DNA from: Actinomortierella ambigua
Lineage: Eukaryota; Mortierellomycota; Mortierellomycetes; Mortierellales; Mortierellaceae
Assembly: GCA_016098155.1 (NCBI GenBank)
Contig: JAAAJB010000196.1
Coordinates: 1-54,645 of the forward strand
Direction: 5' to 3'
Length of the DNA: 54,645 nt
Shown: positions 22,605 through 35,112 of the stretch, piece after piece
How positions within the stretch are numbered: position 1 is the stretch's first letter
Layout of the letters: each line of letters opens with the position of its first letter
Program-made: the position numbers and the translations under genes
The notes under the pieces: generated by a model
Seen by the model: only the letters and a program-made list of their open reading frames with translations
The model's database searches: none
What the model was told of the DNA's origin: nothing

Positions 22605-24161
22605 ACAACAAAACTTTCTCGCCTCAGCAACAAAGGACCCAACAACTCCACCTCTCTTCCCTCGACCCATCCGTCTGACAACAAAAGGACCCAACCCCAT
22701 CAAGGTGAGTTTATCACAAAGACAGTGGAGCGGCGGGAGATAGCAGGGAAAAAATATCAGGAGAGAGAAAGAAAGAAAGAAAGAGAGAGGGCGAGCGAGA
22801 GAGAGAGAGAGAGAGGTGTTGTCATTGACGACAACTTTTTTGATTGTTGTGTGTTTGTTCTCGGCGCTTTGTATCTTTTGTTCTCTATTTCTTTATCTTT
22901 TCAGTCTGTCTTTCGAGACTCTTTTTTTTTTCATCCCCTCCCCTTCCTTTCCGTTGCTCCCTGTGCCCATCTCCCCCCTGCTCCCTCTCCTTCCCCAGAC
23001 TGAGTCCAATCTTCCCGACGGGAAGAAACCAAAAAGAAAACATTTCGTTTTCTCTTTGTTCCTTGGTTTTTCGGCTCTATTTTATCGTTTACATCCTCTA
23101 CTTGACACAATGGGTGGGGTGGACGAGAAAGGAGGATGAGAGAGAACGAAACCAGAGAGAGTGAGCATGATAGATGCGATGTGAGCCAAAATGGACGCAC
23201 AAACAATTCAGTCTCTCTTTATTCTAAGAATGCAAGAGAGAGAGTGTGTGCGCGTGTGAGTTCAACTTCCCTCTCCCTTTGTCCAATCAACAGTTCCCAG
23301 CAAGAGGGACAAAAACAACAACAACACACTGCAATACATACATACGCACATACGCGCACACATCTGCCGTAATGTGCCACACACCCTCCCTCCACTAGTG
23401 TCGGACAAAGGAACAATTTACAGGAGCGATGAGGACAACATGCAGACAGCTGAGCCACATTGGATCCAATGGAAGGGAACAAAAAAAAAGAGGATCAAAA
23501 AAAAAGTTGGGAAGCGTCGAAAGAGGGGACAAAAAAAAAAGACCGACGCGGGACGACACACCTCAAAAAACAAGGGTTCGCACGAGGGTCCTACTCAAAA
23601 CACACATACACGCACACAAACATACACACTGAACCAAAATCCAGACACTGCATGATGCGGGATGCGCATTTCGCGGGCGTGTTTTTGGGGGGGAGGGTCT
23701 GCGAGGAGAGAGGGGGGAAAGTGGGGGAGGGAAGGGAGGGAAGGGAGAGAGGGATCGAGGACGACAAAGTGAAGAGAGTTTGAACAACAAAACAAACAAA
23801 AACCACCAGGTTGGGGTACAAAAGGGATCAGAGGGGCAAAGACGGGTGATTATTTGTCATGTTTCTGTGGTGTTCATTCGTTTGGTACAACGACGATGGG
23901 TAAGGGGAGGGAAGACACGACAACGGACGACAAAGCAGCCTTCTTTGGCACGTGCAAACTGACCGTTTCGCGTCTTGACACGAAAATATCTTGCGTGTTT
24001 CTCGCGCTCTTCTACCTTTACCTCATTTGTGATATGAGCCATTTCGCTAACCTTACTTTGTCCCCTCCCTCCTCTTCCCCCCTCCCTTCTTTTTTTGGGT
24101 TGGTCGTCAGCTTTGATCTTCTTCCCTCAGCAACTCCAACTACACACACTCTATATTTACC

Positions 24162-24455
24162 ATGTCGTCCATGCACTACCACGAGATGACCGCCGGCTTC
24201 CAGGCTCTTGATGACTCGGCCCAACACTACGCACCGCGCTCCGCAATGTCGCTCAACGACATGATGGCCCTTCTCTCTTCGTCTTCTCAGTACTCCAATG
24301 ACTCCGCCGCTGCCGAGGCCGCTGCTGCTGCTGCCGTCGCTGCTGCTGCTGCCGCTGCTGCCGCTTCGGGTGGTGGCCACTCATGGCACCATGAGCAAAA
24401 CTATGTCACTTCGACCGTTGCTCCCGTTGGTGGCCATCGCCGAAACCATATTTAA
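24162..24455 (+). CDS. Small poly-alanine protein (97 aa), unassigned
   Basis: Single-exon frame with a favourable start context (TTTACCATGTCG). It begins MSSMHYHEMTAGFQ, has a central SLNDMMALLSSSS helix-like segment, then about 25 residues that are nearly all alanine, and ends in a Gly/His-rich tail GGHRRNHI. Codon use is strongly C-ending, like highly expressed neighbours. The immediate leader has no ATG back to an acceptor-like CGTCAG at 24110. An AATAAA lies 200 bases after the stop. No family is recognised. It is convergent with the Bni4-like gene. Confidence 0.6.
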   Translation: MSSMHYHEMTAGFQALDDSAQHYAPRSAMSLNDMMALLSSSSQYSNDSAAAEAAAAAAVAAAAAAAAASGGGHSWHHEQNYVTSTVAPVGGHRRNHI

Positions 24456-24900
24456 GGGTGTGATGATCTCCCCACTCAACCTCTCCACTGGAAGGGTGTT
24501 TCTCCACCCTCCATCATGCCCGTTTCATACCATCATACCATGTTGTCTTTTTTTTTTCTGTTGTCGATTGTATATAGGTTCTCTGTTTGTATTTTTTTTC
24601 CCTTTCTTGCGTTGTTTACCTTCAAAAAAAAGTTGAGTTGTCTTTTTATGAAACACAATAAAACAAATATTGCAATAACAATTTCCTGAGTTGAAGCAGT
24701 TTCCTCTATAAGCAAACAAAAAAAAACATAGCATGTAGATAGGAAGGGAGAATGACTACCCCCTCCCTCCTCTGTTTACAATTCGAGTGGACAGGGGGGG
24801 GGGGAAAAACAAAACATCAAAAGAAGATGAGGAGGATGATGAGGGTGACGAGGATGGGAGATTATTCACAATGGACAAGGCAAGAACAAGAGACGATAAC
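24456..24900. other. Convergent 3' regions
   Basis: 3' UTR of the small gene with AATAAA at 24657-24662, then the 3' side of the minus-strand Bni4-like gene. A G-run of about ten lies at 24795. Nothing else was seen. Confidence 0.6.
24657..24662 (+). terminator. Poly(A) signal AATAAA for the poly-alanine gene
   Basis: Canonical signal about 200 bases after the stop of the small poly-alanine gene. Confidence 0.55.
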
Positions 24901-27900
24901 TTAGACGAAAAAGTGGGTATAGATACGACTATCCTGGTGGACCGCCATCTCCTGGCTCTTAAACATGTTCAGTTCCAGCTTGATCTTTTGCGCAATGGCC
25001 GGTGTCAGTCGCAGCGCCGTGATGTTGGCATCGCTCGTCCGGTCGTACTGCTCCGCCGTCCACGTCGCGTGGATTATCGGTTGGTCTGTCGAGAACTGGA
25101 TCTGCCGCACTGGTCGAGCAGCCGTCGTTGTCGTCGTCGTGTGGACCGCAGGTGCTCCTGCTGACTGCTGAGGCGCTGGCATCGACAGCAGATGTTGATG
25201 GAGATACGCTGGGTGGTGATAGATAGAGCCGTCGATGTACGCCGCCGAAGGGTAGGACGACGTGTACGTGGACGAGGTCGATGTCGATGAGCCTGTCGAG
25301 GAAGACGACGCATAGGGCTGCTGCTCCAGCTGGTAGACAAGGTGCTGCGATGGCAGCTGCACGGCGTCATACGCATACCCCGTCGAGTACGGGTCGTATG
25401 TGTACTCACCAGCGTGATAGTGGTGGTCGCTACCACCATGACTACCGCCAAGCGACGAGGTTGGGCTAGTCATCACGGCATCCTGGTGGTGTTGAAGATA
25501 CGAACCAGCTACGGCACCAGTAGGGTCGTCGTGTTCACTGATGACGACCGCCCGTCCGTCCTGCTCCATCACAATGCGATCCACTGAGATCCGAGCCGCG
25601 TTAGTCGGCAGCACGGAGCGGTACTGGTCCGATCCTGTCGCGGGCGTGGCAGGGTGGTACTGCTGATGCTGTGGTGGGCTCTGCGGCGGGTGAGCTACAG
25701 GGTGATGATTGTGTTGCTGCTGCTGCTGCAGGTGTTGCTGACGGGAAGCATGGTGTCGCTTCTTGGATCGTCGACCTGCAGTCGTCGCAGTCGAGGCCTT
25801 GGGAGCCGGCTCCTCCTTCCTTCTCCTGACCCCCTCGTCTTCCTGTTGTCCCATTTCCACGACCAACTCCACCTCTTCTTCGTATTCGTCATCTTCTTCC
25901 TCACCCGAGGCTACGTCATGCATCGACCCATCATCCGATGTCTCGGAAAGGAACGAACAACACGACAATGTTGGCTGGCTCGTGTTTCCTACCCCACCAC
26001 CACCATTCTGTAGACTGTGTGGCTTGGTAGGTGTCGGCATGACCAACCCTTGCATGGTCTGACCGCTGGCCACATCCGCGTTCGTCGCCGGCGTGATGTA
26101 GGTATACCCGGAAGACGAGGCGTCCTCACCAACAGCACCGCTAGCATTTGGCGACGATGACGTGCAATACACATACCCTTCTTCGTCTTGATCGTCCACC
26201 TGGATAAATGACAGTCGTGGCCGTGGAGGCCGCGATGCATCGTCTGCTGCCAAGTGATGACCGTTGTTGTTATTTTTGCCCCTTGGCGGTGGAGTTGAAG
26301 TTGTTCCATTGGGCTGCCGCGCTGTGGTTGACTCTGAGTGTCGGTGCTGCTGGGAGTGGTGATAAGGATGTTGTTGATAGTGCGTCGATGCTTGTCCCGG
26401 AGAACCCGAGCAGGGCACTGGACCATGTCGCCGTCCTCCTGCCCCTCCTGCTCCTCCGTTTCCTCCTCGTGAGGAACCTTGCGATCGAATCGAGGGAGAC
26501 TTTCGAGCCCTACTCTCGGCAGCTGATCCAGGGGCTCCACTTCCACCCCCGTTACTGCTGCCATCACCAACACTGTTCCCGGCAGTAGAACCAGAAGGAG
26601 CAATAGCAGTGCCCGGAAGTGTTTCCAAGGCGGGAGGAGGAGGCAATCGGCGAAGAGCCGAGCGCAAGGGCTGAGCAGGCCGAGTCTGCTTCTGCTTTTG
26701 TGATTGCTGCGATGCTTGCTGTTGCTGCTGTAGCTGCTGCTGCTGCTGTAGCTGTTGTTGCTGCATCTTATTCTTTCGCGACAGAGATGAGAAGGACGCC
26801 TGGAAAACATTGAAGGTACGCTTTGTGCCATGTGGGTTCGCTCCTTCGTCTGCCGTGGCCATAGTCGTGGCATCGGTCGCTGTTTGAGCGGTACCATCGG
26901 TCGAAGCACCAGAGCCACTAGCGACAGGAGGAGCGACCGGGGTCTTGCGCTGAAGGGCTCCGTTTTGTTTGTAGACGTCGTCTTGCTCCTTGGACTTGCC
27001 ATCGCCATGCAAGTCGTTAAGCGAGTGCCGCCGTTGAAAGCCAGCCAGCTGCCTTCCAACAATCGACAGTGGATGTTCGACATTCGGTACTGACGATGAC
27101 CGTTGCTGCTTCGTCTTCTTCTTGGATTTGCTCTCCTGCTGCTGCTGCTGTTGTTGCTGTTGCTGGGGCACATCGGACCGACCGGCGGCCACTTCTCCTG
27201 ATGCAGATACGGTAGCCGTTCCATCTCGGGCTCCTGCAGAGTCGTCACTATTATTACTGGATGAAGACGACGAGGATGATGATGCAGAGGACCCCGATGA
27301 CCCATTGTTTCGCGGCTGGAAGAACGACGAGATAGATGCAAACGACAACCGCTTCTTGACAGTCCGTGTCGGCGTTGTCTCCTGAGCCGTTTCGGACGAG
27401 CCCGTACCACTCCCTATTCCCGAAGACTCCATGGTCGACTCACCGCCGCTCATGGACACAACGCCCATGGGCGAAGAGCACGACGCGGACGATGCCAATT
27501 GGAACTTTGGGGAGCCCGTCGGTGACAACTCGGGCGACGTCACCGGTGAGTACGGTTGCGATGACGCCGATCCCTCGCGTGACCTCGACAGACCGCCCTC
27601 TCCTTGTCCATGTCCACCGATTGTGGTACTCGTGGCGGTGGTGCCTTCACCATACCCGACCGCCGTGTCGCCAGAGCTGGACGAGGACACGGAGCCTCGA
27701 TGCTGCTCCTGCAGTTGCAGATGCTGCAGCTGTTGCTGTTGCGGTGTCGTCAAAGATTGCTGCTGTTGACCTTGGCGACCCTCGTCTCCCCCCTCCCCCT
27801 TGTTCGACTGTGCGGGTTTGATGATGAACACCTTGCGCAATTTTGACGCAAACGACGTCTTTTTGCGGATCACGCGCGCTGCTGTGTCGTTTGGCAACGT

Positions 27901-29177
27901 CGGTACAGGGTCCTGTCCGGCCTTGGACGACGTCGTCGGGCCTGGCTCACTATGCCGCCGACCGGGACTTTGATCTGAGGGGACAGATAGTAACGTTGGG
28001 ACGGTGGCTAGAGAGAGCCCTGGGCTTGGCGCTGAGGTCTTGGTTGTTGGGGTGGAGATTGATGCTGCTTCTGTTTGCGCGACGTTTGTTGGTAAAGGAG
28101 GGAGAGCACAAGACGAGAACGAAGATGATCCCTGACTATCGAGGGGGTGTTGTTGTTGTGTTATTTCATTCGCGACAGGCAACGGGGGCAAAGAACTGCT
28201 CTTTTGAGGAATAGGGAGAGAAAGGGGGCCGATGGGCTCCTCGGCGACAACAAAGTCACCTCCTGCCAAAAACTGCGAAAAGGAGGCTGTCAACAGGGGC
28301 GACGTGTCCGGTGCGAGCTCGAGAGGATGGATGGGCTGTTGATCATTGGTCGATGTAGGGAGATGAGAGGGTGCAGCCAAGGAGGAAAGAGAAGGTGGTG
28401 ACCGCTGAGCTTCCGGTGCTGTTGTTGCAGAAATGGTGTGGTTGAGTTGACCAGGGGTAAGGATGTTTGTGGTAGGACTTGTCGTTATGGTGTCACAGGG
28501 TTGAGATGTCTCTTCGTCGTCCGACAGCGGGATTTTAGGTAACTCTTTCGTTGCCAATCCGAGCTCCATGGTCATCTGCTCGGGTACACGAGCTGGGCTT
28601 GAAGGCGCGTCTAAGGGGGCGTCGGCCTGGTCGGTGTGAGCAGGCGCGTCGGACGAAGGGAGCCATGCTGCCAACCCATGCATATAATTCCATGTTAAAA
28701 ACGAGAAAAGGAAGCGTTAGCGCGAAATTTGAGCGCACATGAGTGCGAGAGGGACAGAGAGAGGACGATGGAGAGCGAGAGAAAGACAAAGAGAAAGCGG
28801 GAGAAGGAAAGAGAGAATGCGCGTGCGTGGAGACCCAGTGTGAACATCTGGACCTGGACGAAAGAACGGAAGACAGGAGAGACTCACAAGACCATCGGTG
28901 AATGGACGCGGAATGTTTTTTTTTTTGTTGTTGTTTGTTGTTTGTAATGTGTTTTTGGGTTCTCTTGTATGGTTGCTCGAACCCCTTCGCCTCTCCTCTC
29001 CTTTCATCTTCTGGCAACCCCCTTCACCGCCCTTTTCTTCTTCTTCTTTTCCACTATTCCATATTCCCTATTCTCCACAATCTTCCCCGTCTTCTGTGTA
29101 TTTGAATGTCTATCTTGCCCTGGATATTGTCGTCCTTTTTGTCGTCTCAATAGTCATCACAACCATAATAACCTTCG

Positions 29178-29210
<33 letters not shown>

Positions 29211-30312
29211 TACTTTTACCTTCTGCATACTCCATTGAGGAGAGTGGCCTCGGTTTTGTCTCTGCCGAAATCTTGCCAGTGGCCAACGCATTTAGATTCC
29301 CATAACTGAGATAGTCCTTCCCGACCAGCGGGAGGAGGCAAGCAGCAGCAGTGGGGCTGGCAGGATGGGTCTTCATGTTAAAGATATTGCCAACGGCAAC
29401 GCAAGGCGAAGCCGCCTTTGCGCCCATAATGGCCGCGGGAATTACAGACATGGGCATGATCGGTTGGGAGAGAAGAAAGGGGATATTGCTCAGGGGTGGT
29501 GTGGCAGGAGATGGGATGTTGTCTGAAGAGTCTGTCAACGAGCACGGAGAGGACGCGTTACTACTACTCGCCGACGAGGGTGAAGAGGCGGATGTGAGGA
29601 TGAGGGCTGGGGGAGAAGGGGAACACGAGGTACCTGCACTGTTGATGTGGTTATGGTGGTTATTGCTGTTGGTGCTAGGATGACTGCTGCTGTCCTTTAG
29701 GTTTAGTGGTGGTGCGATGGACAGGGGTGTTGGTGGGGTTGAGATCGTCAGTAATGGCAGCACAGGGCTACCCTTGTTCAGCCGATGCTCTAATAGTCGA
29801 GAGAGGGCAATGGTGCTATCTGGACATTCTTGATCCCGCTCTTGTTGTTGTCGGCAGTAGGAATGGGTGGTGGTGGTGGTGGTGGTGGTGGCCGGCCTTG
29901 CCAAGGTGCTGAGCGCAGAGCTGACTGGGGAAGGCGATACACTCGAGGACGAGAAGGTGGTCACTGTAGCTGCCGTAGCTGCTGTGGTTGCCAGGGGAGG
30001 GGAACGTGTGCGGGTGTGTGCAGGGGAAGAGGTGGAAGAAGGCGAGCCAGGGGAAGGATGGTGAGAAGAGCGCGAAAAGGTCGTTTGCAAAGTATTTAAA
30101 CGTTTGGGCGAGGAAGAGGGGGAGGAAGCAGGGTTTTCGAGGCCCATGTGCATATTATTCAAATTAGAAGAAGACGACACAGTCCGTACTAGTGGCATAG
30201 TGGTGGGCGATGGTGAGGAGGGGGGCGAGGATGATGGCTGGGCGGAAAAGGGTGGTGTGGTTTCAAAAGGTGTAACAGAAAGACATGTATTTGAGGTGGT
30301 CAGGTCCGCCAT
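24901..30312 (-). CDS. Bni4-like PP1-targeting scaffold, low complexity (about 1619 aa)
   Basis: The frame 28683-24901 is open for 1260 codons. An upstream ATG frame (30312) joins it in frame through a GAAG|GTAAAAG donor (29220/29219) and a GGCAG acceptor (28668), giving exons 30312-29220 and 28667-24901, 4860 bases. This joining is inference; the fallback start is the ATG at 28683. Nearly all of the chain is disordered Ser/Thr/Gln/Pro-rich sequence with several poly-Q and poly-Ser tracts. The last 69 residues are compact: RQIQF (1552-1556) fits the PP1-docking consensus [RK]-x-[VI]-x-[FW], then QYDRTSDANITALRLTPAIA, a helix KIKLELNMFKSQEM and the end SRIYTHFF. I recall this arrangement from Bni4, which targets protein phosphatase 1 to chitin synthase III sites in yeast. 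Family assignment rests only on that tail. Confidence 0.6.
26716..26766 (-). repeat. Poly-Q tract in the Bni4-like gene
   Basis: CAG/CAA-rich segment coding mostly glutamine. Another lies at about 27139-27166 and a shorter one at about 25712-25745. Confidence 0.8.
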
Positions 30313-33300
30313 AGCAAAAGAAGAGTCGGTACAACAACAACAAAGAAAAAGGGTTTGCGTACTGCAACAAACACTAGGTGTCCAACGACGAAAGAGAGGT
30401 GTCGTGAAGGGAAGTGGCGAGGGGTCAGGGTGGAAGAGTGGATGGAGAGGCAAACAGGTCGATGGAAGAAGATAAAAAACAAGAAAGAAAAGGAAAGTGG
30501 GACACCTTAGATAGGAGTGAGTTTGTGGTTAAGTAGGATAGAGTCGTGGGACAAGTATGGAGGCCACCGATGGGTGGGGAAATGAGAGATGGTGGTGTTG
30601 GGAAAAAGGGATTGGAGGAACGGGTGAAAGAAGAAAAGGGACATCAAGGGTCAGGCAGTCTAAACACAATTACAACAGCAACAGCAACGAATTTGGGACA
30701 CGAGCAAAGAAGGCCAAAAGAAAAGAATGGTGCGAGAAGGGTGCCATAGTAAAAGAAGCACAAAGTCCCGTGTTTGCGGGTGCATGCAGGTGCTGCCAGC
30801 TTGTGGCTTCTGTCCGAGATGTCTGACTATTGGTGTGCCTCTGTCCTGCCTCAAGGCAGAGGGACCGTCGCTTGAGATGCGCTTTTTCAGTATTCTTACC
30901 ACCTTCGATGGAAACCAATGCAAGGCTACTTTAAGTCAGAAGAAAACGGACGAAGTAGCGAGAAACGAGGGAGCTGTTATTTTCGACGAAAAGGAACAGA
31001 GCCAGCGGGAGGGATAGAGACCACTGAGAGAGAGAGGAGGGAAAAAAAGAGAGACGAAGAAGGAAGAAAGAGAAAGAGAGCAAAATAAGAAAAGGGGGTT
31101 GGAGGAGGAGAGGAGGAGGACGAGAAAAGAGGACGAGGAGGAGGAGCTGGTTTAAGCAAAAAAAAAAAAAGGATTTGAGGAGGTTGTGTATGTTGGTCGT
31201 TCATGTCCAGGAGCCATCTTTTGAGAACAAATAAAAATACACACACACACATACACACACACACAGACATACACACGCACACGCACTCTCTCTCACATAC
31301 ACATACACACACTCTCACTCGCGCAGTATGTAAAGCCACTCTTGACACGAGCTTTCTTCCAAAGCTGAGCAATTATCCTCCATGAGGGGAAAAGGAGCAC
31401 TTGCTTGCCGCTTTCCAAGAAGGCAATCTCTCTATATCCAGGGTGGCAAGACCTCCGTGGTTACGTCGTACGTACTTGACCAAGTAGGAAGAAGGAGAAT
31501 GATGAAGGGAGGGAGGATGAGAAAGAAATATATAAAAAAAAGATGGGCTAGATGCCAGGAAAAATAGGAACCCGCTTATGTGCAACGCGCAGAATCAGGC
31601 AGCGAAGCACAGAAAGAGGGAGAGAGAAAGAGAGAGAGAAAGAGAGTATGAAAGAGAAAAAAGAAAGGACAAGGTGCATTGCATGCGATAGGGAGGATAC
31701 AGCAACGACATGGTCAAAAGCAGGGGAGCACGAGAAAGGACAGAGGTGCAGTGCAGACCAGCGTCCCATCAGGGCTTTGCCCACGAAATGCACAAAAGTA
31801 CCAAAACGAACGAGAACATTAACAACCAAAAAATCGGGGTACTTCGATGGATCAACAAAGGAGCCAAAGAGACGAGCGAAGGGCGGGGATCCTCCCTGTT
31901 TGATCCCTTTCTCCTATTCTCCTTTTGTCCCAGTGCTGTCGACCATTTTTATTGTGTCTCCTGTGAGAGCACATATTATTCCAAGGCTCCTCACTCTCTT
32001 TCTTTCTCTATCTATCTCTCTCGCTCTCTCTCTCATACACACTCCCACATTTTTTATCACTTTTCTTGTTTTGCCAGACCAGTGGGATGCCCGTGCATGT
32101 GTGTACGCTTTGTCAAGAGCAGGGAAACAAGAGATCGCCAAACAATGACCCTGGGGGGAGTCACACAAGAGTACGTAAAAACATGGCGACAGTCGCTATC
32201 GGTATCAGTGCATACCAATTACAGGGGGTGAGAGAAAGAGAGACAACGAGGGTGCGAAGTGAAAAGAGAGGAAGAAGAAGAAGAAGAAGAAGAAGAATGG
32301 GGCGATCCAGTCTTCCATCGCATGCGTAAATGTTCTTTTTTTAGACTCGAACTTATCCACCCCACTGGGAATTTGGTGGCAACCACACGCGAAAAAAAAG
32401 ATTGGAAGCTCTGAACCCAAATTTGGTGGCGGGCCAAGTGACGGAAGTCTCCCTTGTTGAGCTGGCTTGCGGCTGGTAAGGAGGAAGAGAAGGGGGGGAC
32501 AAGATTGGGCCCATTCTTTCACATACGCGCTGGTGAAACATCTTACTTCCACGGCGTCGAGCTTTGCCCTTTTCATGAATGAATTGATGGCAACTTTCTT
32601 GATCACACGCATCGATCTCCAGTGCATTGCAGCGGTACGCTTGACAGACAATGTCGGCATGACAGGACATATCGGCAGAAGATAACATGGGAACATGCAA
32701 GTATGATAGATCAGCATCACTCAGTCGAATGTGAGTGGAGGGACAACGCGCCGGTCATTGCTTCAGTTTCTTCGACGACCGAGCCTCACGAAAGGCTGCA
32801 CTCTGATATCTCTCCAACGAACGATGCACGCATTTATGTTCTCATTCATGACAGCTCCTCTCCCTCCCCCCCCTCCTTCCTCAGATAATGGTATTTATGC
32901 TACTCGCCTCTTTGGTGCTGAAGCGTGGCATGGTCTCCCGCAATGAGCTAGGAGAAGTGAGCGACGCTAAGACTGCTCTTTTCCGCATTTCTCAAGTCTA
33001 GGAGTATCCGTTTCAATTGAACAGGGCATGTGCAACCGTGACCCATTGGAGTGACCCACCCATTGGACACACAAAAATTCTTTGTTCCTCCCTCCTCCCC
33101 CCTTTGGAGAAAACGCTACGGCCGAGGCTGTGACCATGACTGACCACCCTCCGCGTGCGTGGCTAAAAGGACAAGAGGGTCAGCCTTCTCGATGTTCTAC
33201 TTTCTTCTTTCTATCTATCTTTTCTCCATCTTTGCCCCTCCCCCTTTCTCCCCCTGACCACTCGACCCTCCCTTCCATCTCATCTTTTTTTCTTTCCTTC

Positions 33301-33326
33301 TTTCTTCCACTCTCGCACACTTTCTC
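30313..33326. other. Intergenic, 3 kb, no gene recognised
   Basis: Upstream of both the Bni4-like gene (minus) and the nucleotidyltransferase (plus). It contains GA-rich stretches (about 31020-31130 and 31615-31660), a CA run (about 31237-31320) and TC runs (about 31995-32035). Open frames are motif-free. Confidence 0.6.
31237..31320. repeat. (CA)n compound microsatellite
   Basis: CA/TACA repeats broken by a short CT run. Confidence 0.85.
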
Positions 33327-33383
33327 ATGTCATACTCTCTCACCGCAGCATCACTGCATCCCATCGATCGACATCCGTTCAAC

Positions 33384-35112
33384 ATGGTCTCGACAGCAAC
33401 CGCCATGATATCTTCCAACGACACAAGGTCAACGCACATCAAGCAATTGACAGATGACATGGAGGCTCTTGTCAAGGTATTGAGCTTTCTCTCTCCGTCT
33501 CTCAATCACCCTATCACACACACACACACACACTCTCTCTCTTGTATTCTCTCTTCCCGTCTATCTATTTTACCTGTTACTCATTCAACAGCTCCAATCA
33601 ACAACGATGAGCCATAGCTCTTGAGCTGGAGGTCCTCTCTTACAATTCTACTGCTTATTTATCTATCCTACACCCTAGAAACTCGAGCTGTCGCCAGAGG
33701 GCAAGGAGCAGAGAGAGAATCTAATCACGCGCATTCAGGGAATCCTCAACAGCGAGTGGCCCAAGGAGCTGAGAGTTGACACTTATGGGTAAATGCCACC
33801 TTGCCTACCTGTCCAAAAAAAAAAAAAAAAAGTGCATAGGTGTCTTTTATGATTACAAGCAGTGGATGAATGGACTTCATGAGATGAGGGCGCGAGAAAA
33901 ATAACTAATGTACGTGTCAACATTCATCATGACAGTTCATTCATGTCGGGACTCTCAAGTGATGAGAGCGACCTCGACCTGGTGGTCATGCCAGCGCTGC
34001 AAGGACAGGACCAAGACCTGACAGGGGGTGAAGGGACGTACCGCGACATTTTTATCCTCAAGAGGCTTTTGCAGCGCCGTAAGTGAAGTTGTTGTGGGGG
34101 GGGGGGAGGGCATGAGCCAACAACACAAACACAAATACCTTTGTTGTTTGTTGCTGTTTTCATTGGGCGAGGGTCTCGTTCTCCAGGACGCAATGGTTGC
34201 ATGCAATTAGTTGGAGGTGTACAGAGTTTGACCCAGAGGTACCACTGTGCATTTGGTTGGCATGTGCGGACCTCATTCCTTCTTTCCCCCTTCACCCCCT
34301 CGTCCCCCCCCCTGTATTCCACCCCATCCCCCTTCTCACTCTCCCTTCTTTCCTTTCTTCTTTCTGCCCCTTTCTCTTTCTCAGATGGCATGAAGGACGT
34401 TGAGGCCATCTCCAAGGCTCGTGTGTCGATCCTCCGATTCACCGATCCACGAACGGACATAAGTGTGGACCTGAGTTATGGGCACTACATTGGCGTCTAC
34501 AATACAAAGCTCGTGGAAGCCTACACAAGGATAGATGCCCGCATCCGACCTTTCCTATTTATCCTCAAAGCCTTTGTGAGGGCACGAGGCATCTGTGCGC
34601 CAGGATCGGGCTCTCTTAGTAGCTTCGCCTACTGTATGATGGCTATCGCCTACTTCCAGACACTACTTGTACCCGTATTGCCATGTCTCCAAGACCCGCA
34701 TCTTGTCCCACACAGGGTGCCCCACACTGTGAGTGGTGCCACCGCTGTGGCTATGGTCAATGTGGCCTTCACGGATCCAGACCGGGTACAGCCCTGTCTC
34801 CCCCGAAACAGTATGACGCTCGGCGATATGTTTGTCGGCTTTCTCGAGTTGTATGGCAGCAAGTTTGACTATAAAAATATGGGGGTCAGCATCCGATGTG
34901 GAGGTGTCGAATCCCGTGTCCACCTGTCACCCACATGGGCGAGAGACCCGTTTACGATCGAGGATCCGTTTTTGTTCGACATCAACATGGGGCAGGTCAA
35001 ATCACCCATGCTCGACATTATCCGTCATGAGTTCCAGGCGGCCATCCAAGCCATTCGCGATGGACGCGGCCTGCACGCCATCCTTACAAAGAGAAGGCCA
35101 TATGTAGCGTGA
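33384..35112 (+). CDS. Cid1-like terminal nucleotidyltransferase (357 aa, 4 exons)
   Basis: Non-canonical poly(A)/poly(U) polymerase of the DNA polymerase beta superfamily, which adds nucleotides to RNA 3' ends. The exons are 33384-33476, 33679-33788, 33936-34078 and 34385-35112, totalling 1074 bases. The nucleotidyltransferase signature YGSFMSGLSSDESDLDLVV places the metal-binding aspartates at 80 and 82, and the third is Asp144 in DISVDLS. Further on, FLFILKAFVRARGICAPGSGSLSSFAYCMM is the central-domain signature, and GDMFVGFLELYGSKFDY followed by IEDPF marks the PAP-associated domain. There is no RNA-recognition motif or zinc finger. An in-frame upstream ATG at 33327 would add 19 residues, but an acceptor-like CCGCAG lies between the two ATGs. 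Substrate (A or U addition) cannot be told from the sequence. Confidence 0.9.

Larger units (their letters stand above)
17623..24161. other. 6.5 kb with no recognised coding gene
   Basis: The longest gene-poor part of the window. It holds GT runs (about 17932-17980 and 21985-22055), many A and T homopolymers, TC/GA tracts and an ACCA-type repeat (about 22508-22555). It also holds a TATA box at 19941 followed by an ATG-free stretch and a consensus splice donor, and a second good donor (22705) that could pair with an acceptor at 24110, 51 bases before the next ATG. I interpret part of it as promoter and spliced leader of the small gene at 24162. No protein domain is visible in any frame. Confidence 0.55.

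Noticed and set aside
25989..27410. 473-codon frame overlapping the Bni4-like gene in another frame of the same strand
   Set aside because: Arg/Ser-rich shadow of the low-complexity gene; no motif and no start context.
33521..33545. Possible CRISPR-like or tandem repeat arrays in CA/TC regions
   Set aside because: These are simple dinucleotide microsatellites without spacers, in eukaryotic DNA.
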